Source: an uncultured Lachnospiraceae bacterium (GTDB taxonomy: Bacteria; Bacillota; Clostridia; Lachnospirales; Lachnospiraceae). From it: a stretch of DNA of 64,000 nt. A program made the position numbers and the translations under genes. The stretch lies in contig CAMZDG010000004.1 of the NCBI GenBank assembly GCA_947305245.1, forward strand, positions 62,001 to 126,000, given 5' to 3'. Of this stretch, positions 29,552 to 37,179 are shown piece after piece. Positions within the stretch are counted from its first letter, which is position 1; every line of letters starts with the position of its first letter. The notes beneath the pieces were generated by a model that was not told the DNA's origin, searched no databases, and saw nothing but the letters and a program-made list of their open reading frames with translations.

Positions 29552-30692
29552 ATCGATAAGAGAACGAATCCGTGTCCCGAATGATCAGGATCATGGTCTT
29601 TCCGGTATTCATCTCGATCTGATTTCCGTCATCGTCGAAGAACTGCGTGGGCTCATAATCCCCGGTCTTAGACCAGGTGACGTGAATGCCCTTCCCTCTG
29701 GTGAAAAACCATCCGTCGCGAGTCGTGTCATGACACTGCATGGCCAGATAACCGTTGCCGATCTCTTCCTGCTTGACGTGCTGTACCAACAGATTGCTAA
29801 AGGATAATTGCTTGCCGGTGGCGCCGTCCACGTGAGGGCCGTCCACGCCGCCCGAAAGGTACTGGGAACGATAGTACAGGCCATCCTCCTCATTGTAGGT
29901 AAAGTAGCATCTTGTGAGAGGATAGGCAGCCGTCATGTCCACGTAGGTCGCGCTCACGGCGTCGTCTCCATATTGGCTTAGATCATTGGGTGCATCCGCC
30001 GGAGCGAACGTGAAATGCTTCTCAGGAGTGAGGCCTCGATTTGTGAGGCTATAATGGTTCTTTTGAATGGATGCCAGGATTTTTGCACCTGACGTGAAGG
30101 CATTGTGAGGCTTTTCCCTGTCCGTGGTACGATAGAAGGAGGATTCCTCATAGGTTCCGTCCACGTTCTCCGTGGTTTCGGCATTCAAAACGCTGTCGGT
30201 ATAGGTGAAGTAAGGAGCGCCCCAATGAACAATGATGGGATCCCATTCAAACGCCCAGTAAGCAAAGTAGGGACGAATGCTTCGTATATTTCCGATTTTT
30301 TCTAACTCCTGCCAGTCTTCAAAGATGGCCATGAGACGTGTCATGCTGCCTTCCACCCTTGCTTCATAGATGACGGAGGCTTCCGATAAATTGTAATGGG
30401 GCTGCGCCCTGGATTCGTTGGGGATGGTCACGGCGATGGGACGCACCTTTGCGACTTCCTCGTCGATCCACTCGTTCGTCAGGATGCTTCGAACCATGCC
30501 GTCCCTGGGCGGCAGATCGAGATCGACGCTGCCTGCAGGATCCGAGCCCTGCACGCTTTCCGTATTCTCGGAGGGAATCTTTTCCCCGGAGATAAGGCTT
30601 TCGTCGCCCGGTGATTCATTGCCCTGCAGGGTACAGCCTGCAAGGAGCAATAGCATCAGCAAGGCCGAAAGCAATTTCCATTTGGTTTTCAT
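29550..30692 (-). CDS. DUF3048 domain lipoprotein (YerB-like)
   Basis: Exported lipoprotein of unknown biochemical function. The signal peptide ends with lipobox LLLLAGC and Cys20. A low-complexity acidic linker (about residues 25-60) leads to the DUF3048 N-terminal domain (RPIAVTIPNESRAQPHYNLS, SMTRLMAIFEDW, IGNIRSIRPYFAYWAFEWDP) and the C-terminal domain (YLSGGVDGPHVDGATGKQLS to GKTMILIIRDT). Length (380 residues) fits YerB. It is transcribed against ptsH and shares its terminator. The DUF212 gene lies just upstream on the same strand. Confidence 0.88.
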   Translation of the reverse strand: MKTKWKLLSALLMLLLLAGCTLQGNESPGDESLISGEKIPSENTESVQGSDPAGSVDLDLPPRDGMVRSILTNEWIDEEVAKVRPIAVTIPNESRAQPHYNLSEASVIYEARVEGSMTRLMAIFEDWQELEKIGNIRSIRPYFAYWAFEWDPIIVHWGAPYFTYTDSVLNAETTENVDGTYEESSFYRTTDREKPHNAFTSGAKILASIQKNHYSLTNRGLTPEKHFTFAPADAPNDLSQYGDDAVSATYVDMTAAYPLTRCYFTYNEEDGLYYRSQYLSGGVDGPHVDGATGKQLSFSNLLVQHVKQEEIGNGYLAMQCHDTTRDGWFFTRGKGIHVTWSKTGDYEPTQFFDDDGNQIEMNTGKTMILIIRDTDSFSYR

Positions 30693-30726
30693 GTCAATGA
30701 CCTCAAAATTTCTTACTCAACAAAGT

Positions 30727-31182
30727 TTAGAGCAAAAGACTGCACATACCGATCGCGATCAGTATGCCCAGGATGGCGCCAACCAATACCTGAAGGGGGG
30801 TGTGTCCCACGAATTCCTTCAGCTTTTCGTCGGCGGATAATTCCTCGCGGCCCATGTCGGCGAAGATCTCGATCATTTCGTTGATCAATTTCGCCTGAAT
30901 TCCTGTTTCCCTGCGGACGCCCATGGCGTCATACATGACGATCAGGGCCAGAATGAGAGAAATGGCGAATTCGCAGCTGTCCGCACCGTACTGTATGCAG
31001 GAGGCCGTGGCCAGCGCACAGACGGTTGCGGAGTGTGAGCTGGGCATTCCGCCGCTTCCGATCAGTCGTTCCGCACTAAACTTTTTTGTAAACAGCATGT
31101 GGATCAGAGTCTTTAGGACCTGTGCCACAAGCCACCCCGCCGCCGCTGACAAAAAGACGGCGTTGTTAAAGATCGTTCCCAT
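30727..31182 (-). CDS. divergent PAP2 family protein (DUF212)
   Basis: Predicted membrane phosphatase-like protein. Several hydrophobic helices surround the conserved segment IGSGGMPSSHSATVCALATA (with the Ser-His of the PAP2 motif), followed by DAMGVRRETGIQA, then GHTPLQVLVGAILGI near the end. This is the typical DUF212 layout, and 151 residues is the usual size. The start is placed at the ATG at 31182-31180, which has an AGGA site 8 bases upstream; an upstream in-frame ATG would add 13 residues. Possible substrates are lipid phosphates, unproven. Confidence 0.85.
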   Translation of the reverse strand: MGTIFNNAVFLSAAAGWLVAQVLKTLIHMLFTKKFSAERLIGSGGMPSSHSATVCALATASCIQYGADSCEFAISLILALIVMYDAMGVRRETGIQAKLINEMIEIFADMGREELSADEKLKEFVGHTPLQVLVGAILGILIAIGMCSLLL

Positions 31183-31293
31183 TGGTTTTTTCCTGCCTGT
31201 CTCAAATTCGCATAATAGCACAAATATCAGTATAACGCATTTTTTGAAAAAAGTCCACGAATTTTGGGGAAAAGACGTGGGGAAAAAAGGAGG

Positions 31294-31322
31294 TTGTATT
31301 GCTTGGGAAAGCGTGATAAACT
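31294..31322 (+). promoter_or_regulatory. promoter upstream of the first GtrB-like gene
   Basis: TTGTAT (31294-31299), 17 bases, then an extended -10 TGATAAACT (hexamer 31317-31322). Confidence 0.5.
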
Positions 31323-31356
31323 GAGAATGACTTTGGAATCATAAATCATGAGCAGG

Positions 31357-31377
31357 AAGGGATCCGCACGGACCCTT
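31357..31377 (+). other. 5' leader hairpin before the first GtrB-like gene
   Basis: AAGGG-(A bulge)-TCCG pairs with CGGA-CCCTT just upstream of the ribosome binding site (AAAGAGGA), close enough to affect translation start. No riboswitch family was recognised. Confidence 0.4.
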
Positions 31378-31391
31378 CGGAAAGAGGAAAA

Positions 31392-32321
31392 GTGAGCTTA
31401 CTTACGATTATTTGTCCCTGCTATAACGAGGAGGAAAGTGTTCGGCTCTTTTATCAGGAAACGATCAAGAATGAAAGCTTCTTTGCGCAGAAGGGCGTGG
31501 AGATGAACTTTCTCTTTGTGGATGACGGATCGCGGGACGGAACGCTTGCTGAGATCAAGAAGCTTCGCGAAGAGGATGAGCGCGTCCACTTTGTCTCTTT
31601 TTCGCGCAATTTCGGCAAGGAAGCAGCAATGTACGCCGGACTTGAAAAGGCCAAGGGAGAGTATCTTGTGATCATGGACGTGGATCTTCAGGATCCGCCG
31701 AAGCTTCTTCCGGAAATGTTTTCCTATCTGGAACAGGGCTATGATTCCGTGGCGACCAGGCGCGTGAGCCGCAAGGGCGAGCCGCCGATCCGAAGCCTTT
31801 TTGCAAGGATGTTTTATGGCCTGATGAAAAAGATTTCCAAGACGGAGATCATGGACGGCGCGCGGGATTACCGGCTGATGACCCGTCAGGTGGCGGACGC
31901 AGTTCTCTCCATGCGGGAGTATAACCGCTTTACCAAGGGGATCTACGGGTGGGTCGGATTTGAGACCAAGTGGATCGAGTATGAAAACGTGGAGCGGGCA
32001 AAGGGAGAGACCAAGTGGAGCTTCTGGAAGCTCTTTGCCTATTCCATCGAAGGGATCACGGCATTTTCCACTGCGCCCCTGTCCATTGCGGCGTTCGTCG
32101 GCGTGCTGTTTTGCATTCTGGCGTTCATTTTGATCCTGTTCATCATCATTCGCAAGCTGATCTTTGATGATCCCGTTTCGGGCTGGCCGTCCCTGGTCTG
32201 CTTCATTCTGATGACCAGCGGTGTTCAATTCTTCTGTACCGGCATTTTGGGACAGTATCTTGCCAAGACCTATCTGGAGGTAAAACGTCGTCCCATGTAT
32301 CTGACGAAGGAGGAAGAATAG
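31392..32321 (+). CDS. GT2 polyprenyl-phosphate sugar transferase (GtrB/DPM-like)
   Basis: Predicted to move a sugar from a nucleotide donor to undecaprenyl phosphate on the cytosolic face. A GT-A domain (about residues 1-220) shows CPCYNEEESV, FVDDGSRDGT and the metal-binding VDLQDPPKLLPEM. RMFYGLMKKISKTEIMDGARDYRLM is the usual acceptor region (family segments only, split here). Two C-terminal membrane helices occupy about 230-300. The start is GTG 31392 after AAAGAGGA. It stands alone between a promoter and the Spo0A-like gene. Which sugar is used cannot be told. Confidence 0.88.
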   Translation: MSLLTIICPCYNEEESVRLFYQETIKNESFFAQKGVEMNFLFVDDGSRDGTLAEIKKLREEDERVHFVSFSRNFGKEAAMYAGLEKAKGEYLVIMDVDLQDPPKLLPEMFSYLEQGYDSVATRRVSRKGEPPIRSLFARMFYGLMKKISKTEIMDGARDYRLMTRQVADAVLSMREYNRFTKGIYGWVGFETKWIEYENVERAKGETKWSFWKLFAYSIEGITAFSTAPLSIAAFVGVLFCILAFILILFIIIRKLIFDDPVSGWPSLVCFILMTSGVQFFCTGILGQYLAKTYLEVKRRPMYLTKEEE

Positions 32322-32331
32322 GTAGTCAGAT

Positions 32332-32453
32332 TTCGACTTTTCCTTGTATCATTTTATGAAAATCGGTCAAAATCCGTTGAGTTGCCGTGTTTTTCGCGGT
32401 GAAATGGTCTTGTTTTCTTCGACGGCCATGGTAAAATTCCCTGTGCAGTCGAA
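32332..32453. promoter_or_regulatory. cluster of Spo0A-box-like sites and putative promoter upstream of the Spo0A-like gene
   Basis: Three 6-of-7 matches to the 0A box TGTCGAA are visible: TTCGACT (32332-32338, reverse), TTCGACG (32418-32424, reverse) and AGTCGAA (32447-32453, forward). A possible promoter, TTGTTT (32410-32415), 16 bases, TAAAAT (32432-32437), has one site between its two hexamers and one just downstream. That layout would suit repression by a Spo0A-type protein. Confidence 0.45.
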
Positions 32454-32503
32454 AAAATGAGGCAGAAATCGACGACAAAAAGGAAAGGGAAGGAATCAGG
32501 AAA

Positions 32504-32866
32504 ATGACCGATAATGAATTGGAGAAGTATATTACGAGTATCATGCTGGAGATCGGCGTCCCGGCACATTTGAAGGGTTATCATTATTTGAGGACGGCGA
32601 TCCTCTTGTCAGGAAAGGACGTTGAGGCAGTCAGCTCCGTGACGAAGCTCCTGTATCCAGCGGTGGCAAGACGCTTCAAGACCACGGTGCAAAAGGTGGA
32701 GAGAGCCATTCGGAATGCAATCGAAGTCTCGTGGAACAGAGGGAACGTGGAGACCTTTGAAGAGCTTTTTGGGTATTCTCAGGCCTCCGGGAGGCTCAGA
32801 CCTACCAATAGCGAATACATCGCCAGGATCGCGGACAAGCTCCGCCTGGACTATTGTTTTGCTTAA
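32504..32866 (+). CDS. stand-alone Spo0A C-terminal DNA-binding domain protein
   Basis: A 120-residue protein that is almost entirely the Spo0A effector domain. Signature segments include ITSIMLEIGVPAHLKGYHYL, VTKLLYPAVARRFKTT, KVERAIRNAIEVSWNRGN, ELFGYS and PTNSEYIARIADKLRLD. The receiver domain that would carry the phosphorylated Asp is absent, and the gene starts cleanly with ATG after AGGAAAGGGAAGGAA, so it is not a truncated Spo0A. It may bind 0A boxes without phosphorelay control, competing with or replacing Spo0A. A terminator lies about 65 bases downstream. Confidence 0.88.
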   Translation: MTDNELEKYITSIMLEIGVPAHLKGYHYLRTAILLSGKDVEAVSSVTKLLYPAVARRFKTTVQKVERAIRNAIEVSWNRGNVETFEELFGYSQASGRLRPTNSEYIARIADKLRLDYCFA

Positions 32867-32931
32867 TGCCGGCGAAAGACGGATGGAACATAAAACAGAA
32901 AATTTGACCATGCCTCGGGATATGACTGCCA

Positions 32932-32964
32932 AGCAGATGCGAAAAGCATCTGCTCTTTTTGTTT
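32932..32964 (+). terminator. intrinsic terminator after the Spo0A-like gene
   Basis: AGCAGATGC pairs perfectly with GCATCTGCT around GAAAA and is followed by CTTTTTGTTT. Confidence 0.9.
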
Positions 32965-33019
32965 GAAAGCTTTAAAGTCTTAATTTTTTCTTATTTTCGT
33001 AGAATAATACGGCAATCTA

Positions 33020-33028
33020 TGGTAAGAT
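33020..33028 (+). promoter_or_regulatory. putative extended -10 promoter of the surface-glycan run
   Basis: TGGTAAGAT about 20 bases before the first start codon, directly after the terminator and AT-rich DNA. The -35 match is weak. Confidence 0.4.
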
Positions 33029-33047
33029 ACTATCGGTGAGGTGACAG

Positions 33048-34043
33048 ATGTTAGCATTGGTTGCAGTAGCGCTATTTCCGCTTTCCTGGCTTCTTGGAAA
33101 TGCCCTGATCCTGATCGTGGATCACCAGAGGGCAAAGACGGAGTATCATTGGGAAGACAGGCTTTTGGCGGGCATTTTCATGCTGATCGGACTGGCCGAA
33201 GGAGCTCATTTGGGAGCTCTGGTGAGAGGGCAGTCTGTTTCTGCTTTCACAAAATATTATTTTCTGCTTTTGTCGGTGGCAGGTGCACTTTCCTGCGTGA
33301 TCAGTGCGACCTGCTTTTTGACGGGAAAAAAGCAGGCCACGGCACCGAAAGAGAAGCAGGCGCTCACCTTGGAGAAGCGGGAAATATGGATCCTTGCTGC
33401 GTTTCTTGTGCTCGCGGGCGCACAGCTTTTTGGCATTTTGTTTCAGACGAAGGTTTATCTGGACTATGATCTCACCCTGGAGACGGTGACGGAGTTTCTT
33501 CGGGCGGACAGGCTTTATGGAGCCAATCCGATGACGGGGCTGCCATATGAGCAGGGGATGCCTTCTCGGTTAAAGATCCTGTGCCTTCCGACGCTGTACG
33601 CATTTTTGACAAAGATCTGCCATGTCACGCCGGAATGGATGACCTGGCATTTTATCCCGGCCGTTACCCTGGCGGCAGCATATCTGGCCTACCTGTCTTT
33701 GGCGAGGGCCCTTTTCCCGAAGGAGCGGTTCCTGCGCCTCTTGTTCCTGGCCGTGACTGCGCTGCTCCTGATCGTGGGAGATTACGGATATGGCATGGAG
33801 GGATTTGGCCTGTTGCACGCAGGCTTTCAGGGAACGACCATTCGGGGCGCGGTGCTGATGCCGTACCTGATCGGTCTTTGCCTTAGAAAAAAATGGCGCC
33901 TTGCGCCGCTGGTGATCCTGACGGAAGTTTGTCTCGTCTGGACGCTCTACGGCTTAGGCATGGGCATTGCCGTGACCGCTATATTCCTTGTGCTTGGCGG
34001 GATCCGCTCTGCACTCCTTAGGAGAAAGGAGGGGCGGACCTGA
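33048..34043 (+). CDS. DUF6077-like multi-pass membrane protein, N-terminal half of a split pair
   Basis: A 331-residue integral membrane protein with about eight hydrophobic helices. After two N-terminal helices and a Lys-rich loop, a loop with NPMTGLPYEQGMPSRLKIL and PEWMTWHFIPAVTLAAAYLA matches the pattern of DUF6077-type proteins (a 'PYTG' loop followed by AHTxxPxxxxxLAY). These proteins resemble GT-C-type transferases or surface-polysaccharide membrane enzymes. The stop TGA overlaps the start of the next gene by one base, so the two products are made together. GAGGTGA precedes the ATG. A similar pair lies at 61936-63796. Confidence 0.7.
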   Translation: MLALVAVALFPLSWLLGNALILIVDHQRAKTEYHWEDRLLAGIFMLIGLAEGAHLGALVRGQSVSAFTKYYFLLLSVAGALSCVISATCFLTGKKQATAPKEKQALTLEKREIWILAAFLVLAGAQLFGILFQTKVYLDYDLTLETVTEFLRADRLYGANPMTGLPYEQGMPSRLKILCLPTLYAFLTKICHVTPEWMTWHFIPAVTLAAAYLAYLSLARALFPKERFLRLLFLAVTALLLIVGDYGYGMEGFGLLHAGFQGTTIRGAVLMPYLIGLCLRKKWRLAPLVILTEVCLVWTLYGLGMGIAVTAIFLVLGGIRSALLRRKEGRT

Positions 34044-34921
34044 TGACACTGCTTAGAAATGCATGGCTTGGCTGGCTTGCCATGTCAGGCGAAGGAAAGC
34101 TGGGAGCGCTACTCCTTTTGATCCTCCTTCTTGCATGGCTTTGGAAGCTTGGCAACAATGAAAGGCAAAAAGAACTCTTTCTCTATGGCGGATGGATGAC
34201 AGTGCTTTGCATCCTTCCCGTCAGCGCAGTGCTTTTCATGTTGTATCAGACGAAATTTTATGATTATGAATGGATCTGGACCCTGGTTCCCGTCACGGGG
34301 CTGATCGCCTGCGGAGGGATCCTGATCTTTGAGGTCATTGGCGGGAAAGTAAAAAGCAAAAAGGAGAAGATTTTCTGCATCGCCCTTGCGATCCTGATCA
34401 TTCTTCTCTGCGGGCGGCTTGGGAATCCGAAGTGGACCGTACGGGACTTAAAGGAGGAGCGCAGCGCCGTCCAAACTACTTTGCAAGAGCTCGAGAAGAT
34501 TGCGGACGGCCCTGTCCTTTTGTGGGCGCCGAAAGAGGTGATGGCCCATGCGAGAAGCCTGGACGCCGACATCGAGCTGATCTATGGACGTAACATGTGG
34601 CAGGAACATTTGAACGCGTATTCCTATGACGGCTACGGACAGGAGCAAAGAGATCTGTACGCTTGGATGAGTCTGGCTTGTGCGTATGGAAAGCTGGACG
34701 TCACCGTTCCGGTGGATCTTGATCTGGTTGGGGAAGCGCCTAAAGCAGGAAGTACCCTGGAAGGCATTGCCTGCATCCGAAAGGCGGCGGAGCTCGGCGT
34801 GAATTATGTTTTGCTCCCGGGCACTTTGTCGGAGGAAGCCTTGGAGGAATTAGAGCAGGCCCTTTCCATCCAACCTATAAAGCTTGGACAGTATTGGCTC
34901 CTTTCGATGGAGCAGAAATAA
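34043..34921 (+). CDS. membrane protein with C-terminal soluble domain, second half of the DUF6077-like pair
   Basis: 292 residues. Four hydrophobic helices (about 18-37, 48-68, 75-100 and 110-130) are followed by a soluble alpha/beta domain (about 145-292). The soluble part opens with GPVLLWAPKEVMAHARSL and ends with GVNYVLLPGTLSEEAL and QPIKLGQYWLLSM. The same order (helices, then VMAAFPVEMIYYVRQY, then HYVIFEKEKELIGN and VGKYLVYRDM) is seen in the protein at 63041-63796, so the two are paralogues. Translation is coupled to the upstream gene. Function unknown; probably extracytoplasmic glycan transfer. Confidence 0.68.
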   Translation: MTLLRNAWLGWLAMSGEGKLGALLLLILLLAWLWKLGNNERQKELFLYGGWMTVLCILPVSAVLFMLYQTKFYDYEWIWTLVPVTGLIACGGILIFEVIGGKVKSKKEKIFCIALAILIILLCGRLGNPKWTVRDLKEERSAVQTTLQELEKIADGPVLLWAPKEVMAHARSLDADIELIYGRNMWQEHLNAYSYDGYGQEQRDLYAWMSLACAYGKLDVTVPVDLDLVGEAPKAGSTLEGIACIRKAAELGVNYVLLPGTLSEEALEELEQALSIQPIKLGQYWLLSMEQK

Positions 34922-34953
34922 TAGTCGCCGCGGCGCCTGAAATGAGGGGAAAC

Positions 34954-35724
34954 ATGAGCGAAACGATCAGTCCGGCAGTCAGCATCATAACGCCGGTATA
35001 TAACGCGGAAAAGTTCATAGAGGAGACCATGGACAGCGTCCGGGCGCAGACCTTTCAGGACTGGGAGATGCTTCTCGTGGAGGACGGCTGCAGGGACAAT
35101 ACGGTGCCCGTGATCCGGGCATACCTGGAGCGGACGGCGGAGAAGCGGATCCGACTGATCCAAATGGAGCAAAACGTCGGCGCGGCCATGGCGAGAAACG
35201 AGGGCGTTCGCGAGGCAAGGGGGCGTTATCTGACGTATCTGGATTCGGATGACTTATGGGTGCCGGAGAAGCTGGCTCGTCAGCTAAGCTTTATGGAGGA
35301 GACCAAGGCAGCCTTCTCTTTTACGGGATATGAGTTCGCCGACGAGAACGGAAAGGGACTCGGAAAGATCGTCAGGGTGCCGCAGACCATAAGCTACAAG
35401 GAGGCCCTCAAGAACACGACGATCTTTACTTCCACCGTCATGTTCGACCTCGAGCAGATCCCGAAGTCGGAGCTTGAAATGCCGCAGATCAAGAGCGAGG
35501 ACACGGCCCTTTGGTGGAGGGTGCTTCGAGGCGGCCGCCTGGCATATGGGCTAGATGAAAACCTGGTGAAATACAGAAGGGCCGGCAAGTCCCTTTCATC
35601 GAATAAACTGGAAGCGATCCGCAGGATCTGGAATCTTTACCGAAAGGCAGAGGGCATGAGCATTGCAAGCAGTGCGTACCATTTCTGTTTCTGGGCAGTG
35701 AAGGCCGTGAGACGTCGGATCTAG
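34954..35724 (+). CDS. GT2 family glycosyltransferase
   Basis: Cytosolic GT-A glycosyltransferase, 256 residues from ATG 34954 (GAGGGGAAAC upstream). The donor-binding start SIITPVYNAEKFIEETMDSV, the sequence NVGAAMARNEGVREARGRYL and the D-x-D motif TYLDSDDLW are typical. IKSEDTALWWRVL is the usual later acceptor motif (E-D). It is followed 12 bases later by the sugar-transferase gene, so it is likely one of the enzymes that extends the lipid-linked repeat unit. Sugar specificity cannot be assigned. Confidence 0.88.
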   Translation: MSETISPAVSIITPVYNAEKFIEETMDSVRAQTFQDWEMLLVEDGCRDNTVPVIRAYLERTAEKRIRLIQMEQNVGAAMARNEGVREARGRYLTYLDSDDLWVPEKLARQLSFMEETKAAFSFTGYEFADENGKGLGKIVRVPQTISYKEALKNTTIFTSTVMFDLEQIPKSELEMPQIKSEDTALWWRVLRGGRLAYGLDENLVKYRRAGKSLSSNKLEAIRRIWNLYRKAEGMSIASSAYHFCFWAVKAVRRRI

Positions 35725-35736
35725 GAGGAAAAGTTC

Positions 35737-37179
35737 GTGGAAAAAAACATTCATGAAGAACGATTGCGAAAAATGGAATCCAGCAAGAGACTGATCAACC
35801 TGGGACTGTCTCTTTTGAGTCTGGCAATTGTGATCGGCATCTTTGCTTACTTTTGGTTTTATCATTTTCAATTTAGTCTGGTGGACGACCTGCATTTCTA
35901 TAAAAACGGCCACATTCTCGAGATATCCATCTATGGCGTGGTGCTGTTTTTGTTCTCCAGAATGTATGGCGGTACGCGCTTTGGTTACTTGAAGAATACT
36001 GAGATCATATTCTCCCAGATCTTTGCGACGGCCGTTACGGATGTTTTTATCTACGGGGAACTATCCCTGATGGCGTTCGAATTGTTTTGGCCATTTTTCT
36101 TCATTTGGATGTTTTTGGCGCAGTCCGTTGCCCTGATCCTATATACGAACATTGCCAATCGCCTGTATCGGCATCTGTTCCCGCCAAGAAAGCTCCTGCT
36201 CCTTCACGGGGAGCGTTCTGCAAAGGACATTTGTGCAAAGTTTGAGAGCAGAAAGGATAAATATCGGATCACGAGGGTAGAGCGGGTGCGTGAAAACATG
36301 CAGGAGAACTATCACCTGATCCTGGAATCTTATCAGACGGGTGAGAGCAATGCCGTGGTCATCTGGGACGTATCCACCGCCGTTCGCAATAAGCTCTTAA
36401 AATTTTGCTATGCAAATTCCATTCGCATCTACATGATGCCGAAGATCACGGACGTGATCATGACCGGAGCGGAAGAATTACATGTGTTCGACAGCCCAAT
36501 GCTTCTCACCAGGGAGTATTCCCTGACCATGGAGCAAAGGTTTCTAAAGCGCGTCATCGACGTGATCTTTTCCCTGCTCCTGATCATTTTGACCTCGCCC
36601 ATCATGCTCCTCACGGCGATCTGTATCAAGGTGAGCGACAGAGGCCCGGTTCTCTACAAGCAGGTGCGATGCACCATTGGACAAAAAGAGTTTAAGATCC
36701 TGAAATTCCGCAGCATGCGGACAGATGCGGAAAAAGACGGACAGGCGAGACTGGCACAGAAGAATGATGACAGGATCACGCCCGTCGGAAGAGTGATCCG
36801 GAAATGCCGCATCGACGAATTACCTCAGCTCTTTAACATCCTGAAGGGAGACATGTCCTTTATCGGGCCAAGGCCGGAGCGCCCAGAGATCATCGCTCAG
36901 TACCTGGAAGTGATGCCGGAATTCGTCTATCGCATGAAGGTGAAGGCGGGTCTGGCCGGCTTTGCCCAAGTATACGGAAAATATAACACGACGCCGTATG
37001 ACAAGCTAAAGCTTGATCTGACCTATATTGAGAATTATTCCGTCTGGCTTGACGTGAAACTGATGCTGCTGACGCTGAAGGTGCTCTTCTGGCCTGACAG
37101 CACGGAGGGCGTAGACGCGGAGCAGATCACGGCCCTTCGGGAGGAAAAGCTCGAAAAGGAGAGAAGGGATGAAAGATAA
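35737..37179 (+). CDS. polyprenyl-phosphate sugar-1-phosphate transferase (WbaP/WcaJ-type PNPT)
   Basis: Starts glycan assembly by moving a sugar-phosphate from a UDP-sugar to undecaprenyl phosphate. Four N-terminal membrane helices (about residues 22-140) and a CoA-binding-like Rossmann region (about 145-260) precede the bacterial sugar transferase domain (about 270-465). The latter shows KRVIDVIFSLLLIILTSPIM, GPVLYKQVRCT, FKILKFRSMRTDAE, RIDELPQLFNILKGDMSFIGPRP-type core (split here) and YIENYSVWLDVKLML. The start is GTG 35737, 8 bases after AGGAGGA. The 3' end overlaps the next gene by 11 bases. Confidence 0.93.
   Translation: MEKNIHEERLRKMESSKRLINLGLSLLSLAIVIGIFAYFWFYHFQFSLVDDLHFYKNGHILEISIYGVVLFLFSRMYGGTRFGYLKNTEIIFSQIFATAVTDVFIYGELSLMAFELFWPFFFIWMFLAQSVALILYTNIANRLYRHLFPPRKLLLLHGERSAKDICAKFESRKDKYRITRVERVRENMQENYHLILESYQTGESNAVVIWDVSTAVRNKLLKFCYANSIRIYMMPKITDVIMTGAEELHVFDSPMLLTREYSLTMEQRFLKRVIDVIFSLLLIILTSPIMLLTAICIKVSDRGPVLYKQVRCTIGQKEFKILKFRSMRTDAEKDGQARLAQKNDDRITPVGRVIRKCRIDELPQLFNILKGDMSFIGPRPERPEIIAQYLEVMPEFVYRMKVKAGLAGFAQVYGKYNTTPYDKLKLDLTYIENYSVWLDVKLMLLTLKVLFWPDSTEGVDAEQITALREEKLEKERRDER

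Noticed and set aside
32504..32866. Spo0A pseudogene
   Set aside because: The effector domain is intact, starts with ATG behind a good ribosome binding site and ends at a clean terminator.
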